NCBI GenBank assembly: GCA_016209205.1
Contig: JACQWQ010000187.1
Span: 1-60,201 of the forward strand
Length of the DNA: 60,201 nucleotides
Source of the DNA: Chloroflexota bacterium
GTDB taxonomy: Bacteria; Chloroflexota; Anaerolineae; UBA4142; SHND01
Direction of reading: 5' to 3'
Shown: positions 8,901 to 15,596 of the stretch, in pieces
Numbering within the stretch: position 1 is the first letter of the stretch
How the letters are laid out: each line of letters starts with the position of its first letter
Translations under genes and position numbers: made by a program
Notes under the pieces: model-generated
What the model was told of the DNA's origin: nothing
Databases searched by the model: none
Seen by the model: the letters and a program-made list of their open reading frames with translations, nothing else

Positions 8901-9759
8901 GAAAATCGCCGAACAGCGATGAAGCAAAATACGGTTCGCGTGCATTCATCCACGCAATGTTACCCGAAAGCGTGTTGATTTCCCCGTTGTGGCACAACAT
9001 CCGAAACGGCTGCGCGAGTTCCCACGACGGAAAGGTGTTGGTGCTGTAGCGTTGGTGCACGAGCGCGAGCGCGGTTTCGTACAACGGATTGCGCAAATCA
9101 AAATAAAACGGCGCGAGCAGCGGCGACACAAACAATCCCTTGTACACCAGTGTCCGCGCCGACAACGACGCGACATAGAACGGTTTCAGTTTTCCCTTGA
9201 GCGCCGCGCGTTCGATCTCTTTCCGCGCAAAATACAAGGCGCGCTCGAACGCGTCGCCGATGCCGATGTGTTTACCCCGCGCCAACAGGGCTTGCAAAAT
9301 GTACGGGCGCGTTCTAAAGGCGTGCTCGCCCAACGCTTCCAAACTCACCGGCACTTGGCGCCACATCAAAAATTCCAAATGGTGCGCGGCAAAAATTCGT
9401 TCGGCGATTTGCATCGCGCGGGCGCGCGGTTCGCGGTCACGCGGCACAAACATCATTCCGACGGCGAGCTCACCTTCGGCGGGGGGAACGATTTTGTTCT
9501 GTTCGAGCTCGTGCGCCAAAAGTTGGTAGGGAATTTGGGTGAGAATCCCGGAACCGTCGCCGGTCTTGCCGTCCGCCGCCACCGCGCCGCGATGCGACAA
9601 ACGCGCAATCGTCGTCAGCGCGTCTTGCAAGAGTTTGTGCGAGGCGCGCGCGTGGAGGTCGGCGAGAAAACCGGTGCCGCACGCATCGCGTTCAAAGTAC
9701 GGATCGGCGAGAAACGTTTCGTGCTGCCCACGGGGGACAGCCCAATCAGGATTCGACAT
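5962..9759 (-). CDS. gltB: Glutamate synthase large subunit, glutaminase plus FMN/Fe-S domains
   Basis: 1265 residues. It makes glutamate from 2-oxoglutarate and glutamine-derived ammonia, working with GltD (48243-49790). The propeptide MSNPDWAVPRGQHETF precedes catalytic Cys27 (ACGTGF) of the class II glutaminase domain (about 27-400). The FMN domain shows ISPPPHHDIYS and SGHSGGTGASPLSSIKHAG, and the 3Fe-4S cysteines lie in CIMARACHLNSCPVG. The usual C-terminal GXGXG domain is missing and encoded separately downstream. Repeat-derived segments occur in frame near residues 458-480 (SRETGKQGNRETAISNQQSA), 710-730 (RRNVPSVRRNVPS), 813-830 and from 1230 to the end. AGGAG lies 8 nt before the ATG. 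Despite the insertions, the catalytic motifs look intact. Confidence 0.95.
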   Translation of the reverse strand: MSNPDWAVPRGQHETFLADPYFERDACGTGFLADLHARASHKLLQDALTTIARLSHRGAVAADGKTGDGSGILTQIPYQLLAHELEQNKIVPPAEGELAVGMMFVPRDREPRARAMQIAERIFAAHHLEFLMWRQVPVSLEALGEHAFRTRPYILQALLARGKHIGIGDAFERALYFARKEIERAALKGKLKPFYVASLSARTLVYKGLFVSPLLAPFYFDLRNPLYETALALVHQRYSTNTFPSWELAQPFRMLCHNGEINTLSGNIAWMNAREPYFASSLFGDFRDADGHLPIQPLLDLSSSDSGILDNALELVALAGRELPHAAMMLLPEAWENVRDLDPQLKAFYHYHATLMEPWDGPAAICFSDGRVAGMTLDRNGLRPATYLITHDGLVVASSEAGALEVDVERIREKGRLGPGQMIVADLQYNKLWHNDEIKTHYASRHPYAHWVSEYVRVLGSRETGKQGNRETAISNQQSAFGYTDEELVVLLRPMAENKAEAIGSMGDDTPHAVLSEFDRPLYHFFRQRFAEVTNPPIDPLREELVMSLRVLSGGRGNILEETPSHAHLLELKSPFLTDVQLAQVRALDREFPHATLDATFDAQGDADALERAVEELCAEAERAVRDGKTILLLSDRNINADRAPMPMLLAVSAVHQHLLRARVRWQTSIIAETGEARDVHQFACLIGYGANAINPYLALATIREMYDVGNVRRNVPSVRRNVPSVRRNVEIDAEHAQENYMAAANKGLLKIMSKMGIATLDAYHGAQLFECIGVSNAVVAHYFAGTPSHIGGIGLREMAATVLNHHRRAFGAGRDVPVERLDVSTKRLYNYGFFKFKKGGEYHSFNPEVVNALHDAVRTPDALDGNYREAYEKYLRFASLVNERPATDLADFMEIKRGAPIPLSEVMPARELVKHFSVAAMSHGALSLEAHKTLSEAMNRLGAYANSGEGGEHPSRYGTLYNSAIKQVASARFGVTPAYLMNASELQIKMAQGSKPGEGGQLPGQKVSLEIAAVRHAQPGITLISPPPHHDIYSIEDLAQLIYDLKRINPRAKVSVKLVAQAGVGTIAAGVAKAYADIVHISGHSGGTGASPLSSIKHAGIAWELGLAETQQVLVANDLRGRVRLRVDGGLKTGRHVVIGALLGAEEFSFGTAAVIASGCIMARACHLNSCPVGVATQKQELRKKFPQIAEWVMAYFLFVAEETRELLAQLGARTLDEIVGRVELLEYKQSSVISDQSSVISHQLSVISHQWAVSSLQSPVSNL
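5964..6070. repeat. Heptanucleotide arrays at the glutamate synthase split point
   Basis: Two adjacent arrays: GAGAYTG-type 7-mers (about 5964-6000) and about nine ACTGATN 7-mers (about 6002-6066). On the minus strand they encode the last 35 or so residues of the main glutamate synthase protein as a 7-residue repeat (SSVISDQ, SSVISHQ, LSVISHQ) and supply its stop codon. Confidence 0.88.
7270..7319. repeat. Palindromic GTAGAGACGT element inside gltB
   Basis: GTAGAGACGT and its complement form the ends. Two smaller hairpins lie inside (ACGTTTC/GAAACGT and ACGTTCC/GGAACGT). The element stays in frame and adds residues around RDVPVERLDVSTKRL ahead of the conserved YGFFKFKKGGEYH. Confidence 0.75.
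7571..7632. repeat. Tandem repeat insertion inside gltB
   Basis: Copies of a unit of about 21 nt built from GGCGAACGGACGGAACGTT encode NVRRNVPSVRRNVPSVRRNV between IREMYDVG and EIDAEHAQENYMAA. Its end (GTAGGGAACGTTCGC on the minus strand) resembles the paired repeats at 31817-31883, so both may belong to one family. Confidence 0.7.
8321..8385. repeat. GCTGATT and TGTTTCCC arrays inside gltB
   Basis: Three GCTGATT 7-mers are followed by about five TGTTTCCC 8-mers. Read on the minus strand they encode SRETGKQGNRETAISNQQSA, a hydrophilic insertion between EYVRVLG and FGYTDEELV, which are contiguous in ordinary GltB. Confidence 0.8.
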
Positions 9760-10012
9760 CTGCGCAGCTCCTCGTGGAGAATGGTCTCGCCAAGTGGAAC
9801 ATTTTGCTCGACGAGAGAAAATTCAAACTCGCGTAACTCTTCTCAACTCGAAATCTCCCCGCGCCCATGGAGAGCGGGGCTAGGGGTGAGGGGTTTTTTC
9901 GGATTGGGGGTCGCAGAGAAGACGGCAGTGTCGGTTCTCAACAAGGACCGCAGGGGGTATGGTACGGCGGCGATGCCGCAGGGGAAAGCGTCAGCGCTCA
10001 AAACGTCGTACT
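9760..10012 (-). promoter_or_regulatory. gltB 5' leader (about 250 nt)
   Basis: The leader downstream of the promoter at 10013-10040 is GC-rich and can form several stems. The first encloses GCGCTGACGC and closes with GTACGaCG/CGcCGTAC. It also holds a copy of the CCCCTCACCCC dispersed repeat (about 9848-9892; other copies at 10382-10423 and 41088-41130). No T-tract terminator was recognised, unlike the amt and serA leaders. I did not recognise a known riboswitch. Confidence 0.45.
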
Positions 10013-10040
10013 ATTCTATGCGCGCGCGTTGGGACTGCAA
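10013..10040 (-). promoter_or_regulatory. Promoter of gltB
   Basis: On the minus strand TTGCAG (10035-10040) and TAGAAT (10013-10018) are separated by 16 nt. The 16-nt spacer is the same as in the promoters at 10567, 12518 and 15308. Confidence 0.65.
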
Positions 10041-10136
10041 TCCATTGGCTGCACAAATTTGCCAGAGAATGTTTGTGCAGCATTCACAACGCGGCGCAGC
10101 CGGGCGCAATGAGGACGAGAGAATCGTTGCCGCTTG

Positions 10137-10352
10137 CTACGCGCTCAACTGCGCAAAGGGATCGGGCAAGCGCAGGCGCTCGTCACTCGCATTGACCAGC
10201 GCGGTGCGCACAAACCGGCGCGCGGCTTCGACAAAGATCACCTTGTTGCAGATGACGCAATCTTTTTCACCCACCGTGTATGCGAGCGCGGTTTCTTTGT
10301 CAAACTCGTTTGCCACCTGACGAAAATGCTTTTTACAAAGGCAGGGTTGCAT
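10137..10352 (-). CDS. Small Cys-rich protein of unknown function
   Basis: 71 residues from the ATG at 10352, which has AAGGA about 10 nt upstream. I do not recognise the family. The sequence has a CLC near the N-terminus (residues 4-6) and a CVIC about 30 residues later, which could bind a metal ion. The rest is mixed helix with a hydrophobic FVEAARRFVRTALVNA. The case for a real gene is its context: a consensus promoter (10567-10594), a leader ending in a strong intrinsic terminator (10457-10501), and a good ribosome-binding site. That arrangement is shared with the ammonium transporter and serA genes, so its product may act in nitrogen or amino-acid metabolism (inference). Confidence 0.6.
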   Translation of the reverse strand: MQPCLCKKHFRQVANEFDKETALAYTVGEKDCVICNKVIFVEAARRFVRTALVNASDERLRLPDPFAQLSA

Positions 10353-10381
10353 AGTGTTTCTGTCCTTGGGCATTCGATTTT

Positions 10382-10423
10382 AACCTCACCCCCAGCCCCT
10401 CTCCAACAAGGCGAGGGGAGTGT
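10382..10423. repeat. CCTCACCCCCAGCCCCTCTCC dispersed repeat
   Basis: A short palindromic repeat (CCCCTCTCC...GGCGAGGGG) with relatives at about 9848-9892 and 41088-41130. Such CTCACCCC-type repeats are common in Chloroflexota and cyanobacteria. Confidence 0.7.
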
Positions 10424-10456
10424 TAAAAAATATGCCCGCCTGAATCACTTCCCCGA

Positions 10457-10501
10457 AACAAAAAAAGCCCTTGGGCATTCACGATTTGAATGTCCAAAGG
10501 C
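10457..10501 (-). terminator. Attenuator-type terminator in the leader of the small Cys-rich gene
   Basis: Read on the minus strand, GCCTTTGGACATTC pairs with GAATGCCCAAGGGC and is followed by TTTTTTTGTTT. It lies between the promoter (10567-10594) and the start codon at 10352, so transcription must pass it to express the gene. Confidence 0.75.
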
Positions 10502-10566
10502 GTCGGGGCACAATTGACCCGCAGCGACGATGCCGCGAAATTGTGAGCGCTATTTGATTGCGGCGG

Positions 10567-10594
10567 ATTATACGCAATTCAGCGGGCTTGTCAA
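10567..10594 (-). promoter_or_regulatory. Consensus promoter for the small Cys-rich gene
   Basis: TTGACA (10589-10594) and TATAAT (10567-10572) on the minus strand with a 16-nt spacer. The -35 box overlaps the T-tract of the amt terminator. The leader of about 210 nt contains the terminator at 10457-10501. Confidence 0.85.
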
Positions 10595-10630
10595 AAATAA
10601 TTGCCGCGCCCTGGCCGGGGCGCGGCAACC
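10592..10630 (-). terminator. Terminator of the ammonium transporter gene
   Basis: TTGCCGCGCCC pairs with GGGCGCGGCAA around a short loop, followed by TTATTTTTG on the minus strand, 13 nt after the amt stop codon. Confidence 0.85.
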
Positions 10631-10642
10631 AAACCGCGGATG

Positions 10643-12223
10643 TTATTCTGCCAACACACCTGCGCCTTGCGGCACGTGGTGGGGTCCTTCATGCAATGGG
10701 TGGTCCGTCCATACGTAGCCCGGAACGCCCATTTCGGGCAAATCCAAACCGGCGAGTTCGTGCGCGCGCTCCGAACGCAGCAATTTGAATTGATTCAACA
10801 CCCGAAAGAATACGTACGACAAGCCGAATGCGAATATCAGAATCGCGCCCGCTTCGAAAAGTTGTGCCATGATCTGCGTGCCGCCGCCGTACAACAATCC
10901 GGTCACCGGCGTCGAAATGCCATTCCACGCGGCAGTATCGGGATTGCCCATCGCAAAGATGCCGACAGCAAGAACGCCCCAGATGCCATTGGCGAAATGT
11001 ACGGGCACCGCGCCAACCGGATCATCAATTTTCGCCTTTTCCAGCGCGAACGTCGCGAGACACACGATCACGCCGGCGACGATGCCGATGACGACGGCTG
11101 CCCACGAATCCACGAACGCGCACGGCGCGGTAATCGCGACCAGCCCGGCAAGAATCCCATTCGCCGACATCCCGGGATCCGGCTTCTTCGTCGGACCCAC
11201 GAGCCATACGAATGCCATCGCCGCCACGCCGCCCGCCGCACCCGCCATCAACGTATTGATCGCGGCGAGGATCGCGAGATTGCGGAATGCGCCGGTGAAC
11301 CCGAGCGCCGATCCGGGATTAAAACCGAACCAGCCAAAGAACAGGATGATTGTGCCGAGCACGCCCATCGGGATATTGTGCCCGGGGATCGCATTCGCGG
11401 TGCCATCTTTGTTGAAACGCCCCACGCGCGGACCGATGACCATCGCGCCTGCAAGCGCAATCGAGCCGCCGATCAGGTGCACGACGCCGGAACCGGCAAA
11501 GTCCACCGCGCCATTCCCGAACCCCATCGTGCGTCCGAGATTCGCGAGCCAACCGCCGCCCCAGACCCAACCGCCGATCAGCGGGTAGATGAACATGCTG
11601 ACCCACAAACCCATCAGCACAAAGCCGATGAATTTGAGACGTTCCGCCATCGAACCCGTGGGAATCGTCGCGGCGGTGTCCATGAACACCATCTGGAACA
11701 GGAAAAAAGCAAAGACGCCAAAATTCGCCGTGAGACCTGCGAGCATGAATCCGCTCAGACCGAGAATGCCGTGCTGTCCGCCCAACACCAGTTCGTTACC
11801 GAGCAGCGTGTTCCCCGCCGCATCGCTCCACGTGCCGAGTGTAAGCGGGGAAAAATTCCATGCGTCCAAACCCCCGGCAGCGGGGTAGGTAAAATTCACG
11901 CCGCCGAATTGCAGGGCGAAACCGACAAAGTAATAACCGAGCGCGCCGATGCAGAACACCATCATGTTCATCATCATCGTGTGCGCGACATTTTTTGCGC
12001 GGGTAAAGCCGGTTTCGACGAGCGCAAAACCCGCCTGCATGAAAAACACGAGAAAGCCCGCGAGCAAGACCCACAGTGCATTGAGACTCACGGTGGTGTC
12101 TGCAATCTGTTCGGCAGGATCGGGTCCCTGCGCGAAAATGGATTTTGCCGTCAAGAGTACGAGAGCGACGGCGAGCAGCAGCGCCAATACGCGTGTGCCC
12201 TTGATGAGATTGTGAATGTTCAT
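10643..12223 (-). CDS. amt: Ammonium transporter
   Basis: 526 residues from the ATG at 12223, chosen because GGAGG lies 7 nt upstream; the frame extends to 12292 but lacks a ribosome-binding site there. The N-terminus has a cleavable-looking signal (LLLAVALVLLTAKSIFAQG), then about eleven membrane helices of the Amt/Rh fold. Family signatures include FFMQAGFALVETG, FFGWFGFNPGSALG and GGVVHL-type segments (here GSGVVHLIGGSIALAG). It imports ammonium for glutamate synthase and glutamine synthetase. No PII gene is adjacent, although amt is often linked to glnK. A long leader with a terminator precedes the gene, so expression is probably attenuated. Confidence 0.95.
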   Translation of the reverse strand: MNIHNLIKGTRVLALLLAVALVLLTAKSIFAQGPDPAEQIADTTVSLNALWVLLAGFLVFFMQAGFALVETGFTRAKNVAHTMMMNMMVFCIGALGYYFVGFALQFGGVNFTYPAAGGLDAWNFSPLTLGTWSDAAGNTLLGNELVLGGQHGILGLSGFMLAGLTANFGVFAFFLFQMVFMDTAATIPTGSMAERLKFIGFVLMGLWVSMFIYPLIGGWVWGGGWLANLGRTMGFGNGAVDFAGSGVVHLIGGSIALAGAMVIGPRVGRFNKDGTANAIPGHNIPMGVLGTIILFFGWFGFNPGSALGFTGAFRNLAILAAINTLMAGAAGGVAAMAFVWLVGPTKKPDPGMSANGILAGLVAITAPCAFVDSWAAVVIGIVAGVIVCLATFALEKAKIDDPVGAVPVHFANGIWGVLAVGIFAMGNPDTAAWNGISTPVTGLLYGGGTQIMAQLFEAGAILIFAFGLSYVFFRVLNQFKLLRSERAHELAGLDLPEMGVPGYVWTDHPLHEGPHHVPQGAGVLAE

Positions 12224-12247
12224 TTCTTGCCTCCGAGTGGGATATTT

Positions 12248-12264
12248 GCCGAACCAAGTTCGGC
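12248..12264. repeat. GCCGAACCAAGTTCGGC hairpin
   Basis: A perfect small palindrome 25 nt upstream of the amt start codon. The same core occurs at 4453-4469. Confidence 0.6.
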
Positions 12265-12401
12265 GCGAACAGGGAGGCATCTTGGCCCCCAAGCGTCACC
12301 GGGACGCATGGCGTTTGTCGCCACAACGCGACGTGTGAAAATTTTTGTTACTATCTACCGGGAATCGAACACCTCCTTGCGCTCGTGAAGCATGGAGCGT
12401 T

Positions 12402-12453
12402 AAAACAAAAATCCCTTGGACAGCGCGGCGAGATCAAATCTCGTGTCCAAGGG
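12402..12453 (-). terminator. Attenuator-type terminator in the amt leader
   Basis: On the minus strand CCCTTGGACA pairs with TGTCCAAGGG and is followed by ATTTTTGTTTT. It lies about 180 nt before the amt start codon and downstream of the amt promoter, so it must be bypassed for expression. Confidence 0.82.
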
Positions 12454-12510
12454 CAAACGGGGCCCCAAGTAAAACTTGGGCGGCGTCACGGGCGCCAATG
12501 GCTATGAAAT
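12454..12510 (-). promoter_or_regulatory. Conserved structured leader upstream of amt
   Basis: Two hairpins precede the terminator: GGCG-CCCGTGA-CGCC (12482-12496 region) and GCCCAAGT-TTT-ACTTGGGGC (12462-12481). The same pair in the same order, with the same loop edge TGACGCC, precedes the serA terminator (15243-15275). I do not recognise a known riboswitch, T-box or glutamine-binding motif. Confidence 0.65.
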
Positions 12511-12517
12511 TGGGCGC

Positions 12518-12545
12518 ATTATAAAGAGAACGATTGCATTGTCAA
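12518..12545 (-). promoter_or_regulatory. Consensus promoter of amt
   Basis: TTGACA (12540-12545) and TATAAT (12518-12523) on the minus strand, 16-nt spacer. Transcription would begin near 12511, giving a leader of about 290 nt. Confidence 0.88.
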
Positions 12546-12558
12546 ATTCGTGCGATAG

Positions 12559-12660
12559 TGCGGTAGTGCGAGAGAGATTGAGAGAAAGAGAGATAGAGGG
12601 CGGGAGGGCCTCACTCTCTCTCTCCCTCTCTCCATCACTCCATCTGCTATCTGCCATCCG
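12559..12660. repeat. GA/CT-rich simple repeat
   Basis: GAGAGA-type and CTCTCTCC-type words with CCATCACTCC and ATCTGCCATC, ending at the stop codon of the phosphatase gene. Similar words occur at 2655-2700 and 46105-46160. Confidence 0.65.
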
Positions 12661-13302
12661 CTACAACGCGTGGTGCTCGCAATTGCTTTGTACGCCTTCC
12701 AAATGATGACCGTCGTTCAACAACGCCAAACGAAAATGTCCATCTGGCATTCGCTCTACGATGGTGAGCGCCGCATTGTCAAAACGCCAACGCCAAAAAT
12801 ATTCCAAGCCCATCAACATGGTCTGCAACACAATCACGCGCAGCACGGCGTCGTGCGTCGCAATCAAAATGTTCCCGTCCGCGTACGCCGCCAAAACATC
12901 TCGCAGGAATGACTGTACGCGCTGTGCCACATCTTCTAACGATTCGCCTTCTGGCATCTGAACCCGGTGCGGCTGCGTGCGCCACGCGAGATATTCCGCC
13001 GCGTATTGTGTGCGCACCTCACTCGCCGAATTGCCCTCCCACGCGCCGTGATGGATTTCGGCAAGCCGCGCGTCCAGCGTGATGTTCTGGTGTTTCAATT
13101 TCGCCAGCGGTTGCACCGTATCATTCGCGCGCTTGAGCGGACTGGCATAGATTTCGGCCAAGGGCGTTTCTGCCAAGTGTTCCGCGAGCTGCGCCGCCTG
13201 GCGCTGCCCCAATTCACTCAGCGGTACATCTTGCTGACCCGTATACACGCGTCGCTGATTCCACGCACTCTCGCCATGGCGCACCAGATAAAGTTTCAGC
13301 AT
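12661..13302 (-). CDS. Histidine phosphatase, probable metal-independent phosphoserine phosphatase
   Basis: 213 residues from the ATG at 13302. It is a histidine phosphatase superfamily member with LYLVRHGES (phospho-His in RHG), SPLKRA and the second His in IATHDAVLR. It follows serA on the same strand, and its middle (EIHHGAWEGN, AWRTQPHRVQMPEGESL) and end (FDNAALTIVE, LNDGHHL) match my recollection of the Hydrogenobacter-type phosphoserine phosphatase (iPSP) better than phosphoglycerate mutase. It would then catalyse the last step of serine synthesis after SerA. No ribosome-binding site is visible because a repeat array (13310-13445) abuts the start codon. Confidence 0.8.
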   Translation of the reverse strand: MLKLYLVRHGESAWNQRRVYTGQQDVPLSELGQRQAAQLAEHLAETPLAEIYASPLKRANDTVQPLAKLKHQNITLDARLAEIHHGAWEGNSASEVRTQYAAEYLAWRTQPHRVQMPEGESLEDVAQRVQSFLRDVLAAYADGNILIATHDAVLRVIVLQTMLMGLEYFWRWRFDNAALTIVERMPDGHFRLALLNDGHHLEGVQSNCEHHAL

Positions 13303-13309
13303 AATTTTC

Positions 13310-13445
13310 AATGCACGATGTTCAATGCACGATTGTCAATGCACAATGTTCAATGCACGATGTTCAATGCGAAACGAATTAGGATTGTGCATTGTGCATT
13401 CGCCATTGTGCATTCGCCATTGTGCATTCTACATTGTGCATTCTT
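13310..13445. repeat. Heptanucleotide array between serA and the phosphatase gene
   Basis: About five copies of a 14-nt double unit (TTCAATGCACGATG) are followed by inverted copies as CATTGTG/CATTCGC 7-mers. The array fills the gap between the serA stop codon and the phosphatase start codon exactly and could fold into a long hairpin. Confidence 0.85.
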
Positions 13446-15023
13446 TCAGAGGTCAAGCACTTGGCTCCACTGAATGTCCAATTCGCGGCAAATCGCTTGC
13501 ATCACGCTGTCGGGCGCCGGATCGTCGAGCGTGAGCACCATGATGGCTTCGCCGCGCGGCGCTTCGCGCGCGACTTGCATCGAAGCGATATTCACGTCTG
13601 CTGCGCCAAGCAACGTTCCCACTCTGCCGATCATGCCGGGACGGTCGCGATGCCGCGTCAGCATCACGTAACCCTTTGGTACAAAATCCACCCAATTGCC
13701 GTCGAGTTGAACGATGTGCGGCTCGTCGTGCAGCACGATGCCGGACACGCGGCGTTCGCCTGTGAGCGTAAGCAGATTGTCGTACCGGTTCACATCGCGC
13801 GTTTTCCGCTCTGCCACATGCAAACCGTGCGCCTGCGCGAGCAGCGCCGCATTCACCAAATTCACGCGCGTATCCACAATTGGTCCGAGCAAACCTTTGA
13901 TGACGGCGGCGGTGAGCACACCGGTCTCTTCGCTGGCTATCGTGCCCGCGTATTCGATTTCGATTTTGCCGAGCGGTCCGCCGACCCATTTCGTATAAAA
14001 ACGTCCGAGCCGTTCGGCGAGATTGATGTACGGGTGCAGCACCGGCGCGAGGGTGGGCGAAACCAGCGGCGCGTTCACGGCAAAACGCGCGGGTTTACCT
14101 TGCAGCACAGCGAGCACTTCGCCCGCGACCTCTAAGGAAACGCGCGTCGCCGCTTCGGTCGTACTGCCGCCAATGTGCGGGGTCAGCACCACCGCAGGAT
14201 GTTTCAACAAGCGTTCGTTGTGCGGCGGTTCCTTGTCGAACACGTCGAGCGCCGCGCCCGCGAGGTGTCCCGTGTCGAGCGCGTCAAGCAGCGCGTTTTC
14301 GTCGAGCAACGCGCCGCGCGCCGTATTCACCAAACGCGCGCCGGGTTTGCATTTTGCCAGTTCTGCCGCGCCGATCAATTTTTTCGTTTCCGCCGTGACG
14401 GGCGTGTGGAGTGAAACAAAATCTGACGTCGCAAGCAGTTCGTCGAAGGAAACCATTTTGACCTGCATTTGCGCCGCGCGTTCGGGCGTCACGTACGGAT
14501 CGAACGCCGCCACGTCCAGGCCCAGTCCAACCGCGCGCCGCGCCACTTCGCCGCCGACGCGCCCAAAGCCCACCAGCCCCAATCGTTTGCCCACGAGTTC
14601 GGCGCCGATGAATTGTTCGCGTTTCCATTCGCCGCGCCGCACGCTGGCATCGGCTTGTGGAATTTTGCGCGCGAGCGCCCACAAAATCGCCAGCGCGTGT
14701 TCCGCCGCCGCGACAATGTTGGTCGTCGGCGCGTTGACGACGGTAATGCCGCGTTTCGTCGCGGCTTCCACGTCTATGTTGTCCACGCCGACGCCCGCGC
14801 GCCCGACCACGATCAAATTCTTGCCCGCGTCGAGCAGTTGCTCATTGACCTGCGTCGCGCTGCGAACAATCAGCGCGTGATAGTCGGGCAGCCGCGCGGT
14901 CAATTCGTCGCGCGATGATTTGAGCCGCACGTCTACATGAACGTGTTGTTGTAAGAGTTCAAGCCCTTCTTTGCCCAGCGGTTCGGCGACCAAGAGTTTG
15001 TGATTCACATCGCGGTGAGTCAT
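13446..15023 (-). CDS. serA: D-3-phosphoglycerate dehydrogenase with ACT domain
   Basis: 525 residues from the ATG at 15023 (MTHRDVNHKLLVAEPLG); the frame extends to 15116 without conservation. It oxidises 3-phosphoglycerate to 3-phosphohydroxypyruvate, the first step of serine synthesis. The NAD-binding motif GLVGFGRVGGEVA, the catalytic Arg region VNTARGALLDE, and the catalytic His in LTPHIGGSTTEA are present. An intervening domain and a C-terminal ACT domain (about 450-525, RDRPGMIGRVGTLLGAADVN) give the long form, usually regulated by serine. The leader upstream carries a promoter, conserved hairpins and a terminator similar to those of amt. Confidence 0.95.
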   Translation of the reverse strand: MTHRDVNHKLLVAEPLGKEGLELLQQHVHVDVRLKSSRDELTARLPDYHALIVRSATQVNEQLLDAGKNLIVVGRAGVGVDNIDVEAATKRGITVVNAPTTNIVAAAEHALAILWALARKIPQADASVRRGEWKREQFIGAELVGKRLGLVGFGRVGGEVARRAVGLGLDVAAFDPYVTPERAAQMQVKMVSFDELLATSDFVSLHTPVTAETKKLIGAAELAKCKPGARLVNTARGALLDENALLDALDTGHLAGAALDVFDKEPPHNERLLKHPAVVLTPHIGGSTTEAATRVSLEVAGEVLAVLQGKPARFAVNAPLVSPTLAPVLHPYINLAERLGRFYTKWVGGPLGKIEIEYAGTIASEETGVLTAAVIKGLLGPIVDTRVNLVNAALLAQAHGLHVAERKTRDVNRYDNLLTLTGERRVSGIVLHDEPHIVQLDGNWVDFVPKGYVMLTRHRDRPGMIGRVGTLLGAADVNIASMQVAREAPRGEAIMVLTLDDPAPDSVMQAICRELDIQWSQVLDL

Positions 15024-15190
15024 AGAGTCATAGCATCCAGACCTGACGGGTTTTGCCGCCATTCGCAACACGCGTTGCAGCCGTTCCATACATCGCGGAC
15101 GTGTCACCCAATGCATTCGCGGTTGAAACCTGTCAGGTCTTGGTGGTTTCGCAGTCGCGATCCTTTTGGATATGATTTTGTCGTCGTCTT

Positions 15191-15236
15191 AAACAAAAAG
15201 CCCTCGGAGGTTGCACGGGGCATTCCATCCAAGGGC
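15191..15236 (-). terminator. Attenuator-type terminator in the serA leader
   Basis: GCCCTTGGA pairs with TCCGAGGGC on the minus strand and is followed by TTTTTGTTT. It lies between the promoter (15308-15335) and the start codon at 15023. Between the terminator and the start are inverted copies of AACCTGTCAGGT words (about 15045-15140). Confidence 0.82.
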
Positions 15237-15242
15237 GACCAA

Positions 15243-15275
15243 GCCCCAAATAAATTGGGCGGCGTCAGCGGCGCC
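15243..15275 (-). promoter_or_regulatory. Conserved structured leader upstream of serA
   Basis: Hairpins GGCG-CCGCTGA-CGCC and GCCCAAT-TTA-TTTGGGGC precede the terminator, matching the amt leader (12454-12510) in order, spacing and sequence. Not recognised as any known riboswitch. Confidence 0.65.
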
Positions 15276-15307
15276 TGGTATTTATTTTGTTTTCGTGAGA
15301 CGCGCAA

Positions 15308-15335
15308 ATTATAACATGCGGAATGGATGTGTCAA
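15308..15335 (-). promoter_or_regulatory. Consensus promoter of serA
   Basis: TTGACA (15330-15335) and TATAAT (15308-15313) on the minus strand with a 16-nt spacer, giving a leader of about 280 nt. Confidence 0.88.
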
Positions 15336-15353
15336 ACTTTTCCGCGTACGTAA

Positions 15354-15395
15354 AACCTTCGAGGTCTTGCTGCGCGCAGCAAGACCTCGAAGGTT
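15354..15395. terminator. Perfect 42-bp palindrome AACCTTCGAGGTCTTGC
   Basis: Both halves of the 42-bp element are exact complements, giving a hairpin upstream of the serA promoter and downstream of the gene remnant at 15414-15596. It has no T-tract and is probably a dispersed palindromic repeat, though it may act as a terminator. Confidence 0.6.
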
Positions 15396-15413
15396 CTACC
15401 TGAGCCGTGATAT

Positions 15414-15596
15414 TTATTTCCCCACTGACACGTCCGCACCCTCCACCGTCAAGGTAAAGTTCGCCGGAGCTTGAGTCAGATTATCCACGCGCACATAGTA
15501 CGCTCCATTCATGGCAAACGCGCCGACCCAAGTCAGATCGTTCGAGACGCAATCACCACGGGGTCTTGGGATGACTGTTCTCCAAACGTTCCGCAT
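15414..15596 (-). pseudogene. Remnant of a secreted protein with a pre-peptidase-C-like C-terminus
   Basis: A 60-residue frame starting at an ATG with AGGAGGAAGT before it. The last 40 residues (WVGAFAMNGAYYVRVDNL, NFTLTVEG) look like the end of a beta-sandwich domain found at the C-terminus of secreted Chloroflexota proteins. Nothing upstream in any frame supplies the rest. Either an unusual tiny protein or, more likely, a truncated copy. Upstream (15635-15710) is a GC-rich inverted repeat (CGGAGCA...TGCTCCG enclosing GTGGCGCAA...TTGCGTCAC) that may be its leader. Confidence 0.45.

Noticed and set aside
10601..12388. Long open frame opposite the ammonium transporter (595 codons)
   Set aside because: Antisense to a certain Amt gene. 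The composition is Arg/His/Gln-rich without a fold.
12454..15275. T-box, glutamine or glycine riboswitch in the amt and serA leaders
   Set aside because: None of the conserved core sequences that I know for these classes is present; the terminators are real but the sensing element is unidentified.
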